Positions 34,040 to 35,100 of a stretch of 35,100 bases of DNA are shown here, one piece after another. The translations under genes were made by a program, and so were the position numbers. Where the stretch lies: NCBI GenBank assembly GCA_030066885.1, contig JASJAT010000034.1, positions 1 to 35,100 of the forward strand, written 5' to 3'. Position 1 is the stretch's first letter. Each line of letters begins with the position of its first letter. This DNA is from Arenicellales bacterium (GTDB taxonomy: Bacteria; Pseudomonadota; Gammaproteobacteria; Arenicellales; JAANXG01). Under the pieces are notes generated by a model. That model ran no database searches, was not told the origin of the DNA, and was given only the letters and a program-made list of their open reading frames with translations.

Positions 34040-35059
34040 TCACGAACCGAGCGCCTGCGCGAGTGTCGTCGCGTTGTGGCGCATCATTTCGAGATAGGTT
34101 GGCGCAGGACCATCCTGGTCGGAGAGCGCGCCAGGATAGAGCGTCCCGCCGATGGTGGCGCCAGTCTCGTTAGCGATCTGCTCCAAAAGGCGCGGGTCAG
34201 CGACATTCTCGACGAATGCCGCTGCGATACCTTCAGCGCGCATCTGCTCGATCAAAAGGGCGACGTCCTGCGCCGAAGCTTCGCTGTCGGTGCTTAGCCC
34301 CTGCGGTGCGAGGAATGTCAATCCGTAGTCGCGGCCAAAGTACTGGAACGCGTCATGAGACGTGACGACGGTGCGGCGGTCGGCCGGCAGGCTTGCCACG
34401 ATCTGGTGGATCTCAGCATCTAACGCCTCGATCTCGGCGACGTAAGCTGCGCGGTTCTGGTAGAAATCGGTCGCATTCGCCGGATCGGCCTGGGCCAGAG
34501 CGGCAGTGATGTTGTCGACATAGGTCACGGCAAGGCTGAGGCTCTGCCAGGCGTGCGGGTCAAATGCGCCGTGATGATGGCCATGACCCTCGTCATCCGC
34601 GTGATCTTCGCCTTCGTGTTCTCCGTCTTCGTGCGCTTCGTTTTCGGCATGCTCTTCACCTTCGTGATGCTCTTCATCCTCGTGGTGCTCTTCGCCTTCT
34701 TTGAAGGCCATCGGTTCGATCCCTTGGGTTGCAACCACGCGCGCGCCATCGAAATCGGAGGCGTCGATCAGCCGGTCCAGCCAGCCTTCGAACTCAAGCC
34801 CGTTGACGATGAGCACCTCTGCTTCGCTCACCGCACGCGCGTCGGCGGGGGTCGGCTTATAAACGTGCGTATCGCCATCGGGGCCGACGAGTGTCGTGAC
34901 GTTCACGTGGTCGCCCCCGATTCGCTCCACCATGTCGCCAATGATCGAGAAAGTCGCGACCACGGGCGTTGGTTGGTTTGACTGCGCCACCACGGGTGCG
35001 GCGAGCGCCAGGGCGACAACGGCGGTTGCAGATCTTAGAAGGGTTCTATGCAATTTCAT
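34040..35059 (-). CDS. Zinc ABC transporter substrate-binding protein (ZnuA/AztC-like)
   Basis: Protein of 339 residues with signal peptide 1-26 (cleavage after APVVAQ). Cluster A-I fold markers are FSIIGDMVERIGGD, DTHVYKP with ligand H65, FDPHAW with H169, and SHDAFQYFGRDYGL with H235. Between the first two histidines is a long His/Glu/Asp-rich loop (about 121-163), typical of zinc rather than manganese receptors. The closest type I recall is AztC of Paracoccus. It would pass zinc to an ABC permease and ATPase, which are not in view and may lie further right. ATG 35059 is preceded by AGAGAAG. It heads the leftward metal operon. Confidence 0.9.
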   Translation of the reverse strand: MKLHRTLLRSATAVVALALAAPVVAQSNQPTPVVATFSIIGDMVERIGGDHVNVTTLVGPDGDTHVYKPTPADARAVSEAEVLIVNGLEFEGWLDRLIDASDFDGARVVATQGIEPMAFKEGEEHHEDEEHHEGEEHAENEAHEDGEHEGEDHADDEGHGHHHGAFDPHAWQSLSLAVTYVDNITAALAQADPANATDFYQNRAAYVAEIEALDAEIHQIVASLPADRRTVVTSHDAFQYFGRDYGLTFLAPQGLSTDSEASAQDVALLIEQMRAEGIAAAFVENVADPRLLEQIANETGATIGGTLYPGALSDQDGPAPTYLEMMRHNATTLAQALGS

Positions 35060-35100
35060 AAGGCTTCTCTTTCAGGATTCGAAGTGAGGACGTGGCAGGG

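Noticed and set aside
34553-34981. Rightward ORF of 142 codons rich in Phe and Val
   Set aside because: It is the antisense of the His/Glu-rich loop codons of the zinc receptor; composition is explained by that gene.

Overview
The window reads as a chromosomal segment of a gammaproteobacterium that is not a close enteric relative. Several gene neighbourhoods follow the Pseudomonas-type order: an AlgZ/FimS-like sensor kinase divergent from argH; lptM-lysA; and hemA-prfA-prmC divergent from TPR lipoprotein-lolB, followed by tRNA-Gln, prs, rplY, pth, ychF and tRNA-Met. From about 1 to 28.1 kb it is mostly housekeeping DNA. From tRNA-Met to the right edge it is accessory DNA, with visibly different base composition in several blocks.

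Region by region. 0-1 kb: the N-terminal half of a membrane sensor kinase (minus), a degenerate MITE, and a structured stretch ending in a strong leftward intrinsic terminator, which may be an undescribed small RNA. 1-6.5 kb: argH, lptM, lysA, an unrecognised periplasmic CxxCH protein, and aroE. 6.5-15.9 kb: gor (minus), prlC and a DUF4124-glutaredoxin protein (plus), an MFS transporter and an NDUFA9-like reductase (minus), a monohaem c-type protein (minus), and xthA (plus). 15.9-21.3 kb: a leftward cluster with the transcription order cstA-like, hemA, prfA, prmC, DUF123/GIY-YIG. 21.5-28.1 kb: TPR lipoprotein-lolB, tRNA-Gln, prs, rplY, pth, ychF, tRNA-Met. ispE, normally between lolB and prs, is absent and a MITE occupies the slot.

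The intergenic spaces are rich in short mobile repeats. There are at least five REP-like palindromes, three copies of an approximately 100-bp inverted-repeat element with a cgcaaag core, two intact MITEs and one decayed MITE with ends aaaccggggacagtatactt, and two copies of a CTAG-rich repeat. Several of these supply the stop codons of neighbouring genes (aroE, xthA, lolB, DUF123).

28.1-35.1 kb: a decayed tyrosine-recombinase C-terminus lies next to tRNA-Met, the signature of an old island border. It is followed by a divergent AraC regulator / Tat-exported cysteine hydrolase pair, a scrambled DUF433 remnant, and a leftward metal locus. The metal locus is, in transcription order, a zinc-binding ABC solute receptor (ZnuA/AztC-like, His-rich loop), a COG0523 C-terminal remnant, a 78-aa protein, a DUF1007 protein and a NicO-family permease, then a divergent COG0523 P-loop protein with a possible Zur-like site upstream. 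Together these suggest a zinc (or zinc/nickel/cobalt) acquisition module in which a DUF1007/NicO pair works alongside a zinc receptor; this is inference from content and spacing.
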